Source of the DNA: Myxocyprinus asiaticus
Taxonomy: Eukaryota > Chordata > Actinopteri > Cypriniformes > Catostomidae
DNA length: 64,000 nt
NCBI RefSeq assembly: GCF_019703515.2
Contig: NC_059358.1
Location: 49,680,594-49,744,593, forward strand
Reading direction: 5' to 3'
The stretch's first letter is position 1. The number at the start of each line of letters is the position of its first letter. This document shows positions 30,655 through 39,594 of this stretch, piece after piece. The notes below the pieces were generated by a model. It was not told where the DNA came from and did no database searches. It was given only the letters and a program-made list of their open reading frames with translations. The position numbers were made by a program, and so were the translations under genes.

Positions 30655-31045
30655 CACTCATTCAGTACCCGTGATCAAGGTGCCCTTCGAACTCAATGTC
30701 ATGGAAATTGTGGGGCTGCTGCCTAAGTATATACCCCTTAGTAAAGCCATCTCAAACAACATAGCCAGGGAACTGATTATGCTGGTAAGTAGAGTGAGCA
30801 TTCCAAAGGAAATTCTTACTGACCATGGTTCTCCATTTTTTGTAGATTGATGGCAGACCTGTGCAAGCTTCTGCGCATTTACCATCTATGTACACAAACC
30901 AGAAAGGTTTGACCAAACCGTCCAGCGAATGCTTCACCAGGTCATAGCTGAGAATTGGTGTGACTACGACCTCATGATCCTGTATGTTCTGTTCAGCATC
31001 CAAGAGGTTCCCTAAGCTTCAGTTGGCTTTTCCTCTAGCAATGGA
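30655..31045 (+). pseudogene. Gypsy (Gmr1-like) integrase fragment
   Basis: Decayed plus-strand integrase core: VIKVPFELNVMEIVGLLPK, then IPLSKAISNNIARELIML, then VSIPKEILTDHGSPFF, and after a stop VIAENWCDYDLMILYVLFSI with QEVP. This corresponds to the second half of a DDE integrase core of Ty3/Gypsy type (ILTDHGSPF holds the second aspartate). The glutamate-bearing HPQTDG stretch is not preserved. Stops at about 30846 and 31013 kill it. It lies upstream of, not downstream of, the RT fragment at 31130-31690. Confidence 0.8.
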
Positions 31046-31129
31046 GGCATGGGAGCAGCAACCATCCCCTATTGCTCCCTCATTGGGCATGTGCAGGACG
31101 GTGTGAACAAATCATGCCCCTTGTCAAGG

Positions 31130-31690
31130 AACACGACCTAGAGCCCAGTGCACCCAGAAGGGAGTGTATAACAGACCGGCACAGGCTGCACAACATCTCT
31201 ACACCTCCAGGAGTCATCATCAGGCCCTACCATGTTCCTGAGGCTCGCCGATAGGTGAAGATTCAAAGTAGGTTCAAAGTAGGAGGTTCAAAAGATGTTT
31301 AAGCTCAGCATTATTGAGGAGTCTTGTAACCTCTGGTCCAGCCCCATTTTCCTGTTCTGAAAAGAACAACTTGATAAAACTCAACTGTCTCTTTGTTTGA
31401 TGGTTATCCCATGCCCTAGTGGATGAGCTGCCAGAACATCTTGTGAGGGATGGATTCATATCTATCCTGGACCTTACCAAAGGGTATTGGCAAGTCCCTC
31501 TGTCAGGCACCGCCAAAGATTAAACAGCATTCAGCACCCACAGTGACCACTGGCATTATCAGATCCTTCCCTTCTGGCTGCATGGGGCCCCCGCCACCTT
31601 GCAGTGAATGATGGATATAATTTTATGGCCTCATCGGTCCTATGCAGCCGCCTACATTAAAGATGTGGTCATTCACTCTGAGGTCTGGGA
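31130..31690 (+). pseudogene. Gypsy (Gmr1-like) reverse-transcriptase fragment
   Basis: Pieces in order on the plus strand are PPGVIIRPYHVPEARR at about 31205-31253, then after a disrupted 130 bp FDGYPMP, VDELPEHLVRDGF, ISILDLTKGYWQVPLSGTAK, WLHGAPATLQ and YAAAYIKDVVIHSE at 31640-31685. These are Ty3/Gypsy RT blocks. The catalytic YLDD-type box reads YIKD, so it is inactive besides the stops. The fragment is cut at 31690 by a GGTGGGTAGTAAC-type repeat end. Confidence 0.85.
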
Positions 31691-31691
31691 G

Positions 31692-31870
31692 GCAGGGGTG
31701 GGTAGTAACACTAATTTTACTCGCTAAAATTTACTTTTAAGTGTAAGTTTAATGGTCTCTACATTTTGGTCTTACTCAAGTAAATTTCAAATGGAAAAAA
31801 AAAAAAAAACAATATTTTTACTTTGTTACAGTACACTGGGTATCATTCCTTTCGCTACATGGTTTTAATT
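31692..31870. repeat. Probable hAT-like end fragment
   Basis: CAGGGGTGGGTAGTAACACT followed by TTTACTCGC and GTCTTACTCAAGTAA resembles a hAT terminus, but I find no partner end or target duplication. Confidence 0.35.
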
Positions 31871-32175
31871 CAATGTGTTAATAAATGTGTAATTTATTAA
31901 GAGATTTTTGAATGGGAACAATGTAAACCAAATCACTTTTACAACACCAAAACTTTTAATCTGTGCTTTTGTGACTTGAGTCTTGCAGGGCAGCAGCAGC
32001 AAGCGTTCAAACACTTTCTTCACTACACATGGTGAAAATGAATTGTTACATTCTGCGATGCCTTCATTGCACACTAGGGGTGTTCACTCATCTCAAGATT
32101 TGGTTTGGTTCATGATACAGAGCTCAGGGTTCAGTTCAGTTTAAAATTCTTTAAACAAAGCCTGAATCAAGAACA

Positions 32176-32177
<2 letters not shown>

Positions 32178-32215
<38 letters not shown>
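32178..32215. repeat. (TTA)n microsatellite
   Basis: About 12-13 uninterrupted trinucleotide units. Confidence 0.95.
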
Positions 32216-32216
<1 letters not shown>

Positions 32217-32258
32217 TTTAAAGACACATGCAAAACATTTCAAATTTAGCACTGTTAT

Positions 32259-32637
32259 TGTAACATCTGAGCGGTCTCCTGCCCACCAGAGGAAGCCCTC
32301 ACCTGAATTCTGAACTGTCACTTCCTGCCACATCAGTTCCTGTAATGTCATTTCCTGTTTGCCTAGTATATAAGCCATGCATGCTCATTCCCATATTGCG
32401 AAGTATTGCTAGATCATCTGCTTTACCAAGCGTTTATATCATTGCCTTATTGTCTAGTGTTTTGACCTGTTTGTTTTGACTTCTCTTTTGGATCTCCCCT
32501 TTTGCCTGTTTGCCTGGTTGGACTGCTTTACTGTGTTTTTGACCTCACTGCCTGTTTTTCTGACACTGTGTTTGGATTTTGATGGACTGTTTGAATAAAC
32601 ATCCGCATATGGATTCTTCCGCCTCCTCATCATCACA
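32259..32637 (+). mobile_element. Solo LTR with 5-bp target duplication GTTAT
   Basis: The 379-bp LTR starts TGTAACATCTGAGC and ends CATCATCACA. It has a TATA box (AGTATATAAGCC, about 32367) and AATAAAC near 32596. GTTAT occurs at 32254-32258 and 32638-32642. It sits in the left part of the hAT element at 32075-37518. Confidence 0.88.
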
Positions 32638-33032
32638 GTTATTAAAGTACTATATGATCCATCCGAGATGCAATGGGATTAAAAATCACTCTAGAGCAGG
32701 GCAATGGTGACACCAAATAGAAATATTAGCTAATAATTAGCTTTGCTGAAAATATGGAATAATGTTTGATACATATGCTGCTTACACACTGTTCCTGATT
32801 ACATGAATTTAAAATATTTTAAATTAAAGCTGTATTTTTATCAAATAATATTGTCTCTGATTAGCCTACATCTAAATATTATTTTCAAAAATACATATTT
32901 AATGGAAATCCAGTTAAACAATATCCCTACTTAAAACCCTACTTAAACGTACTAATGAAATCAAATCAGACATGAAATTTGACATAGTATAGCATCATTA
33001 TACATATTCAGCATTATATATAGTAGCTTAAT

Positions 33033-36015
33033 ATGGCACTATCATTAATTTCAGGACTCACAACCTTCGGAATCAAGATGGTGCCGAGTATGGCTGCTGC
33101 GTTGCGAGCTCCGACACAACATAGCAATGTTTTGTTTGTTTTGTTTACAATTCTTATGTTTTTTGTCTTGGATGTTGTCTGCCTCATTGTCTACGACAGA
33201 CAAACACTTTTGGACATTGGTTCAGCGATCTCACACCGAAAACCGGACTTCACATTCCTCAATACCGACCCGCTGTTTACAAACACGCCAGCGGAGCCCT
33301 TTGTCTGGGCAGCACGGCCGCGGAAACGCAAGAGGAAAAGGGGAAACAGAGCCGGCGTTCTCATCAGAGTAAGACGCCGCGCAAATCGACCCCCGCTACC
33401 CACTATTCTGCTGGCAAATGTTCAGTCTCTGGATAACAAGCTTTGCGAGCTGAAAGCGCAGATCTCTTTCCAACGAGAGACGAGGGACTGCTGCATTATC
33501 TGCCTAACAGAAACTTGGATGTCTGCGGAGATTCCAGACTCAGCCATTGAACCCGCGGGGTTCTCCATGCACCGAGCGGACAGAGCGAAAGACCTCTCAG
33601 GTAAAACTAGAGGAGGTGGTGTATGTTTTATGATCAACAAATCCTGGTGTGATCAGAGGAACGTACATTCCATCAAGTCTTTCTGTTCTCCTGATCTGGA
33701 ATTTCTTATGCTTCTGTGTCGACCATTCTGGCTACCGAGGGAATTCACAGCGGTCATTATCACAGCTGTGTACATCCCGCCACAAGCCGACACAGACCGG
33801 GCACTCAAGGAACTGTATGGGATTATAAGTGAGCAGGAAACCGCGCACCCTGAGGCCGCGTTCATTGTGACCGGGGACTTTAATAAAGCCAGTTTAAAAT
33901 CAGTCGCACCAAAATATCATCAGCACATTAGTTTCAACACACGAGGAGACCGGGTTTTGGATCATTGCTACTCTCCGTTCCGGGATGGCTACAAATCCCT
34001 CCCCCGCCCACCATTTGGCAAATCGGACCACTCTTCCATTCTGCTTCTGCCCGCTTACAGGCAGAAATTGAAACAGGAAGCACCCACCCTCAGAACGATC
34101 CAGTGCTGGTCGGACCAGTCAGACTCTACGCTACAGGACTGTTTTGATCACACGGACTGGGAGATGTTCCGGTCCGCCTCTGATGACGACATCGAGCTTT
34201 ACGCTGATAGTGTAATGTGTTTCATCAGAACGTGCGTAGAGGAAGTGATTCCAACCAGAACTGTGCGAATCTATCCGAATCAGAAGCCGTGGATCAATAG
34301 CGATGTTCGCGCAGCACTTAATGTGCGGACCTCTGCTTTTAATTCCGGGAACACGGAGGAGCATAAACAAGCCAGTTATGCCCTCCGAAAAACTATCAAA
34401 ACAGCAAAACGCCAGTACAGGAGCAAGATTGAAGGACAGTTTAACACCACCAACTCTAGAAGCATGTGGCAGGGAATTAACATCATCACGGACTTTAAAG
34501 GGAATAAAACTCCGCCATTAACACCGCTGCCTCTCTACCGGATGAGCTAAATACTTTTTATGCTCGTTTCGAGGGAAATAACACCGCCCTCGCGGAGAGA
34601 GCTCTCGCGGCTGAAGCTACAGAGGTTAGTTCACTCTCCGTCTCTGTAGCGGATGTAACCCGATCCTTCCGACGGGTGAATATCCGCAAAGCCGCGGGTC
34701 CAGACGGCATTCCGGACCGTGTCATCAGAGCGTGCGCGAACCAGCTGGCTGGTGTTTTTACGGACATTTTCAACCTTTCCCTCTCTTTGTCTGTGGTCCC
34801 CACATGCTTTAAAACATCCACCATTGTGCCTTTTCCAAAACAATCAAAAATAACTTGTTTAAATGACTGGCGTCCTGTTGCTCTGACCCCATCATCAGCA
34901 AATGTTTTGAGAGACTAATCAGAGATTACATCTGCTCTGTCTTGCCACTCAATCTTGACCCGCTGCAGTTTGCTTACCGCAACAACCGCTCCACTGATGA
35001 TGCCATTGCATCTACAATACACACTGCTCTCTCCCACCTGGAAAAAAAGAACACTTATGTGAGAATGCTGTTTGTAGACTACAGCTCAGCATTCAACACC
35101 ATAGTGCCCTCCAAGCTAGATGAGAAACTCCGGGCTCTGGGCTTAAACAGCTCGCTGTGTAGCTGGATCCTGGACTTCCTGTCAAGCAGACGCCAGGTGG
35201 TTAGAATAGGCAGCAACATCTCCTCATCACTGATCCTCAACACTGGAGCCCCACAGGGCTGTGTTCTCAGCCCACTACTGTATTCCTTGTACACACATGA
35301 CTGTGTGGCAACACATAGCTCCAATGCCATCATTAAGTTTGCTGATGACACGACGGTGGTAGGTCTGATCACTGACAATGATGAAACAGCCTACAGAGAG
35401 GAGGTGCACACTCTGACACACTGGTGTCAGGAGCACAACCTCTCCCTCAACGTCAGTAAGACAAAGGAGCTTGTGGTGGACTTCAGAAGAAAAGACAGAG
35501 AACACAGTCCCATCACCATCAATGGAGCACCAGTGGAGAGAGTCAGCAGCTTCAAGTTCCTGGGTGTCCACATCTCTGAGGAACTCACATGGTCTGTCCA
35601 CACTGAAGTCATTGTGAAGAAGGCTCATCAGCGCCTCTTCTTCCTGAGATGGCTGAGGAAGTTTGGAATGAACCGCCACATCCTCATACGGTTCTACACC
35701 TGCACTGTAGAGAGCATCCTGACTGGCTGTATCTCCGCCTGGTACGGCAATAGCACCGCCCACAACCGCAAAGCACTGCAAAGGGTGGTGCGAACTGCCA
35801 AACACATCATCGGAGGTGAGCTTCCCTCCCTCCAGGAAATATATACAAGGCGGTGTGTGAATAAAGCTCGGAGGATCATCAGAGACTCCAGCCACCCGAG
35901 CCATGGGCTGTTCTCACTGCTACCATCAGGTAGGCGGTATCGCAGCATCAGGACCCGCACCAGCCGACTCCATGATAGCTTCTTCCCCCAAGCAATCAGA
36001 CTTCTGAACTCTTGA
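33033..36015 (+). pseudogene. LINE ORF2: endonuclease and reverse transcriptase, two frameshifts
   Basis: The first open part (33033-34550, 505 residues) carries an apurinic-type endonuclease: LLANVQSLDNK, CLTETWMS (catalytic E), AVYIPPQAD, VTGDFNKAS (D/N) and GKSDHSSI (D/H). All key residues are present. The frame shifts by -1 near 34530 ([13 protein letters not shown] continues in the next frame). It shifts again near 34885 (just before [10 protein letters not shown]) and then stays open to 36015. The RT part has [48 protein letters not shown] and the catalytic FADDTTV. It ends RLLNS, usual for this group. Only two single-base lesions separate it from an intact ORF, so it is comparatively young. 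The precise start codon is uncertain. Confidence 0.92.
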
Positions 36016-36170
36016 TCTCTCATGATCAATATACATCAGCACTGCACTTTATTACTCTTACTCTTATATCTCACACCGGACTGTCATAAATTATATTATT
36101 ATTATATTATGTCTCTCTTAACAACTGACTATCAACTGACAGCCTGAATGTCAATACAGTACAATACTGT

Positions 36171-36233
<63 letters not shown>

Positions 36234-36560
36234 TTTTTATATATATATATATTTTAATTTTTAATTTTTATTGAATAATGTGTACCTATATAGTAAAAAA
36301 CAAAAAAAAACAAAAAACAAAAACAGCGTATTGTATACTGTACAGTGTATGTTATTATTTGTATATTGTTGAGTGTAATTATGTGTATAACAGATGTTTA
36401 AATTGTGTTGTGTTAATTTGATGTTATTGTAAATTGGTATATGTCTCATCACTGTCATGACTGCTATGTTGATTGGAACTGCACCCAAGAATTTCACACA
36501 CCATTGCAATTGTGTATATGGCTGTGTGACAATAAAGTGATTTGATTTGATTGATTTGCA
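33055..36560 (+). mobile_element. L2/CR1-group LINE, nearly full ORF2
   Basis: The unit begins near AAGATGGTGCCGAGTATGG, contains an endonuclease-RT ORF2, an AT-rich 3' UTR with a long (TA)n tract, and ends GTGACAATAAAGTGATTTGA followed by short GATTT repeats. No ORF1 is seen upstream. The exact clade within the L2/CR1/Rex1 group is not resolved. Confidence 0.88.
36178..36252. repeat. (TA)n microsatellite in the LINE 3' UTR
   Basis: More than 50 bp of TA dinucleotides, briefly broken by TCTTTTT, followed by AT-rich sequence. Confidence 0.95.
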
Positions 36561-36787
36561 GCAAACCTGCACTGAACTAGTTGTCAGTCATGTAATTTAA
36601 TGTGAGAGAGCCATGCTGCACTGTGCACATGCGTGTCTCGTGTGTTTCATAACTCACTGAGAGATATTATCTGCTTGTCATCCGAAGATTCAGCCGCTGT
36701 TTTCCACCGGCTGCTCACGGGCACAAGTGCTTTGCACGTGGTTAAAAAGCATTCAAAGCTACTGTCAGTTAATTATGATCTTTAGTT

Positions 36788-36905
36788 TAGTCACTGTCAG
36801 TATGGTTACAGCTGTTAGAATACGGGCTTAACTTCAGTTGTTCATTCATACAGACAGTATTCAAACTGCTACTGTAAACTGTTGTATTAACATGACATTT
36901 CAAAA
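36788..36905 (+). repeat. Dispersed repeat matching 5738-5860, uninterrupted
   Basis: TTTAGTCACTGTCAGTATGG is continuous here, whereas the relative at 5.1-5.9 kb is split by a MITE exactly at AGTCACTG. It lies inside the hAT element at 32075-37518. Confidence 0.65.
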
Positions 36906-36984
36906 CTCACACCTGTAAGTAAATATGGTTGTCAATCCCAAAAACTGACTGTGTGAATTTAGCCTAATTTTCTCTCGTACATCA

Positions 36985-37117
36985 AAAATCAAAATCAAAT
37001 CAAAATCAAATCCCTTTATTGTCACAACAGTGGGTGAAAGTCTTGGGTGTGGTTCCAAGCAACATAGCAGTATGAGAATTACAATAAACATCTGATTTAC
37101 ACATAACGCAGTTTACA
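36985..37117 (-). mobile_element. Antisense LINE 3' tail fragment
   Basis: AATCAAATCCCTTTATTGTC is the reverse complement of a GACAATAAAGGGATTTGATT tail like that of the LINE at 33-36.5 kb. It continues with ACAGTGGGTGAAAGTCTTGG of the 3' UTR. It is a short 5'-truncated copy. Confidence 0.7.
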
Positions 37118-37212
37118 CATCTGTTACACAACACGACATACACCTAATAATATACAATATACAGTATACACATTGTATATTATTAGGTGTATATTGTGTT
37201 GTGTAACAGATG
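37118..37212. repeat. Long hairpin, 42-bp arms
   Basis: CATCTGTTACACAACACGAC... at 37118-37159 is mirrored at 37171-37212 with two or three mismatches and an 11-nt loop. The arms include CACCTAATAATATACAAT. Confidence 0.85.
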
Positions 37213-37595
37213 TTGTGTACATCAGACACATCAGATCCCTCTCAGCTAAAAAGGTGCTTCTCTCTCCCGTACCCTGTATTACATTCACTTTCAGTTCTCG
37301 CAGATTCAACTAGTAGTTGCATTTTAGAGCTCCTTGTATGCATTTAAGCGATTTTCATGTGTACGGCCTCGTTACATAGGCGTAGGATGTTGCGCGTATT
37401 GGATACAGAAGCTTGTAAAATAATAATAATAATTTTGAAAAAATCCAAACTCCACGATTCGTATCATCACATTTTTCAACCGCAATGTATTGTGCCACAA
37501 TACATCGTTACACCCCTACTGCACACCAAAACAAACAGATATTTCAAAATTGCTGATCCAACTTAAGAAAAGCTATGGTGATAATGATAATGCAG

Positions 37596-38110
37596 TCTTG
37601 GGCCTCATGTACTCAAATAGGAGACAAATGCAGGCCTACATACAGTCATAAAGCCTGACTGCGCCTACAGGAACACTCAAAGCCTGATAACAACAACAGT
37701 GACAAAATCAAACAAAGGGAGTCCAAAACAGACTACAGATCCCATCAAGCCTTGCTCACTTTACACCTATGTGTGAAATTCTGAAGGATCAAACTCTCAA
37801 CTCCTATTGGATGAAACGCACGACAGAACGTGTCCCTCAGCCATGACGTCATCAAGAGTATAAAACCTTGGAGATCCTTTTGGGCATTGCTTCCAGCGAC
37901 AGTATTCGTCGCATCTAGTTGCAGCCCTGCTGCTCCCAGGTGTAGCCTCCCTGCCCAAGGAAGTAATGTACGTACCTGAACTTTGGCGATACAATCTCCT
38001 TCTCGCTGGACAAGCTGAGATTTCTCCGTGTTCCACTGAGCACGCTAACGGATTCTGAAGGAGCTTGCTTAGCAATCTGCGTCTCACCCATTTGCCTGCA
38101 GAAGTAAAGA
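37596..38110 (+). mobile_element. 1.9-kb TG...CA element, copy D (5' part only)
   Basis: It begins TTGGGCCTCATGTACTC and follows copies A-C through AATCAAACAAAGGGAGTCC, CTCCTATTGGATGA and CATTTGCCTGCAGAAGT, then breaks off at about 38110 against a proline-rich retroelement region. It is the most diverged copy. Its promoter-like boxes are the best preserved (see next entry). The frame LWRYNLLLAGQAEI with CSTEHANG matches the sense frame of copies A and C. Confidence 0.8.
37806..37865 (+). promoter_or_regulatory. CCAAT / CRE / TATA promoter of copy D
   Basis: In this order are a reverse CCAAT (ATTGG, 37806-37810), a consensus cAMP-response element TGACGTCATC (37844-37853), and a TATA box TATAAAA (37859-37865). 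In copies A, B and C the CRE reads TGACATCATC and the TATA region reads GTTGAAAT, ACTTCAAAT or GTAGAAAT. Spacing fits an RNA polymerase II LTR promoter with transcription starting near 37890 (inference). Confidence 0.65.
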
Positions 38111-38940
38111 AACCTAACCTAACGTGTCGACAAGTCTGTTCAGTTCCCCATGGTCATCAACAAGTCCGTCCAGCTCCCTGAGGCTGTCGACAAGCCTGTC
38201 CCGTTCCCCGTGGCAGTTGACAAGTCTGTCTAGTTCCCTGAGGCTGTCGGTGAGCCAGTCCAGTTCCTTGTGACCGTCAACAATTCTGTCCAGTCCCCTG
38301 TGACCGTCGATGATCCTGTCCAGTCCATAGCGGCCGTCGACCAGCCCTTTGCCCAGCCCAGTAGCCAGCACCTGTCAGACACCAGACACCAGTCTGTTGC
38401 TCAACCCAGTAACTAGCACCTGTCAGACACCAGACACCAGTCTATTGCTCAGCCCAGTAACCAGCACCCAGGAGACACCATTCATCAATCTGTTGCTACC
38501 AGTCTGTTCAGTCCCCAGCGGGTGATACTTACTTAGTCCTGTCCCCGGAGGTCGTTGACCAGTCTGTCTAGTCCTCTGTGGCCACTACTGACTTCACCAG
38601 CTGCTCAGCAGCTCAGACTTTGCCTTGGTCTTCTGGTTCCTCTCCGGCTCCGCCCTGGCATTCTGGTTCATCTAGGCCTCTGGACACTTCTCCGGCTCCG
38701 CCACGGCCTTCCGGTCCACCTACAGACTGACCCAGACCATCCCCCTGGTCACCCCCACCCACCCTCTCTGGTCTGTCATCTGTCCCTTGGCCTGGCCCAT
38801 TCCTTTCCCCTGGTCTTCCCCACTCACACCCTCCTTGATCTGCTTTGTGACCTCCTGGTCCTCTGCCCAATCCCTGCAGCAGTCCACCAGTCCTGTCGTG
38901 TGTGGATGCCAAGAGGTGTCCGTTGGGGGGGGGGGGGATT
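38111..38940 (+). pseudogene. Minisatellite-rich 3' coding region of an LTR retrotransposon
   Basis: From 38114 to 38345, about 30-bp units encode VDKSVQFPEA-type decapeptides. A second array of about 57 bp (CAGCACCTGTCAGACACCAG) spans 38365-38510. A Pro-rich part follows (SGSSPAPPWHSGS, TSPAPPRPSGPPTD), ending VDAKRCPLGGGG, where the 13-14 G run (38925-38938) forms the polypurine tract. Stops occur in every frame. No gag or pol motifs. It matches in layout the Pro/Ser regions at 1-682 and 7.9-8.7 kb. Confidence 0.6.
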
Positions 38941-39358
38941 TGTTTTATGTATGGCATTGCAAATAAAAACATTAGCCTAAGCCATGTGCTCTCCCAACTC
39001 CGCCTCCTCATTCCCTCTGGCCTCACCCCTAGTTTAGTCCTTGTTATGTTGATTGTCTGCACCTGTCCCTCATGTATGTTCCTCTATTTATTGTGCCTTC
39101 TTTCCTCTTGTGATTGTCGTATCGTTTTGTGAGTTTTTGTGAGATTTGTTAGTATTCTCGTCTGTCCTTGTTCCAGTCCTGTTCCTGTTTGCAGTCAGTT
39201 CTAGTTATTTGTTTATATTCTGGTTTATGTTTCATTTTGTTTTTCACTCCCTTGTGAGAGTTTTTGTGTTCCCTGTTTGTTTCAGTTGTTTTAATAAAAG
39301 TATTTTATTTGACTCATTCCTGCACTTGGGTCCTCTTTTCTGCTTACGTTTCCTGACA
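38941..39358 (+). mobile_element. 3' LTR of the proline-rich retrotransposon
   Basis: The 418-bp segment runs from TGTTTTATGTATGG to TTTCCTGACA, with a CTATTTATTG TATA-like box near 39085 and TTAATAAAAG near 39291. Its right end abuts an antisense L2 directly. The next bases (GACTG) would be the target duplication, but the left end of the element is not identified. Confidence 0.7.
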
Positions 39359-39360
39359 GA

Positions 39361-39590
39361 CTGATCCCAACCAAGAATATCGATAAATGCTAATCCCAGT
39401 GTGTTATTTTCATTATCTATGTGAATGTTGAAATCACCAACAATTAAAGCTTTATTCACAGTAACTACTAAATCTGACAGAAAATATCAGCTTTACTAAG
39501 GAAGTCTGTGTAGGGCCCAGGGAGTCTACAAACTGTAGTAAGCGCAAAAGATGACAGAGATTTTTTATTTTGACATCAGATGATGTCACA
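39361..39590 (-). pseudogene. Antisense L2 endonuclease fragment
   Basis: The minus-strand frame contains NKALIVGDFNIHIDNENNTL then GLAFIDILGWDQS, the L2 endonuclease GDFN block, equivalent to 48790-48880 of the sense L2. It is cut at 39360 by the LTR and interrupted at 39591 by a piggyBac element. Its 5' continuation is at 41501-42262. Confidence 0.85.
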
Positions 39591-39594
39591 TTAA

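Larger units (their letters stand above)
32075..37518. mobile_element. hAT element hosting a solo LTR and a LINE
   Basis: The left end TAGGGGTGTTCACTCATC and the right end, reverse strand TAGGGGTGTAACGATGTATT, are flanked by TTGCACAC (32067-32074) and CTGCACAC (37519-37526), a 7/8 target duplication. Within it lie a solo LTR, an (ATT)n tract, a LINE of about 3.5 kb and a short antisense LINE tail. Removing them leaves roughly 1.5 kb of hAT sequence without a recognisable transposase, so this is a non-autonomous or internally deleted copy. Confidence 0.78.

Noticed and set aside
35275..35904. 209-residue minus-strand frame antisense to the LINE RT
   Set aside because: Shadow of the well-supported plus-strand RT with FADD and other motifs.
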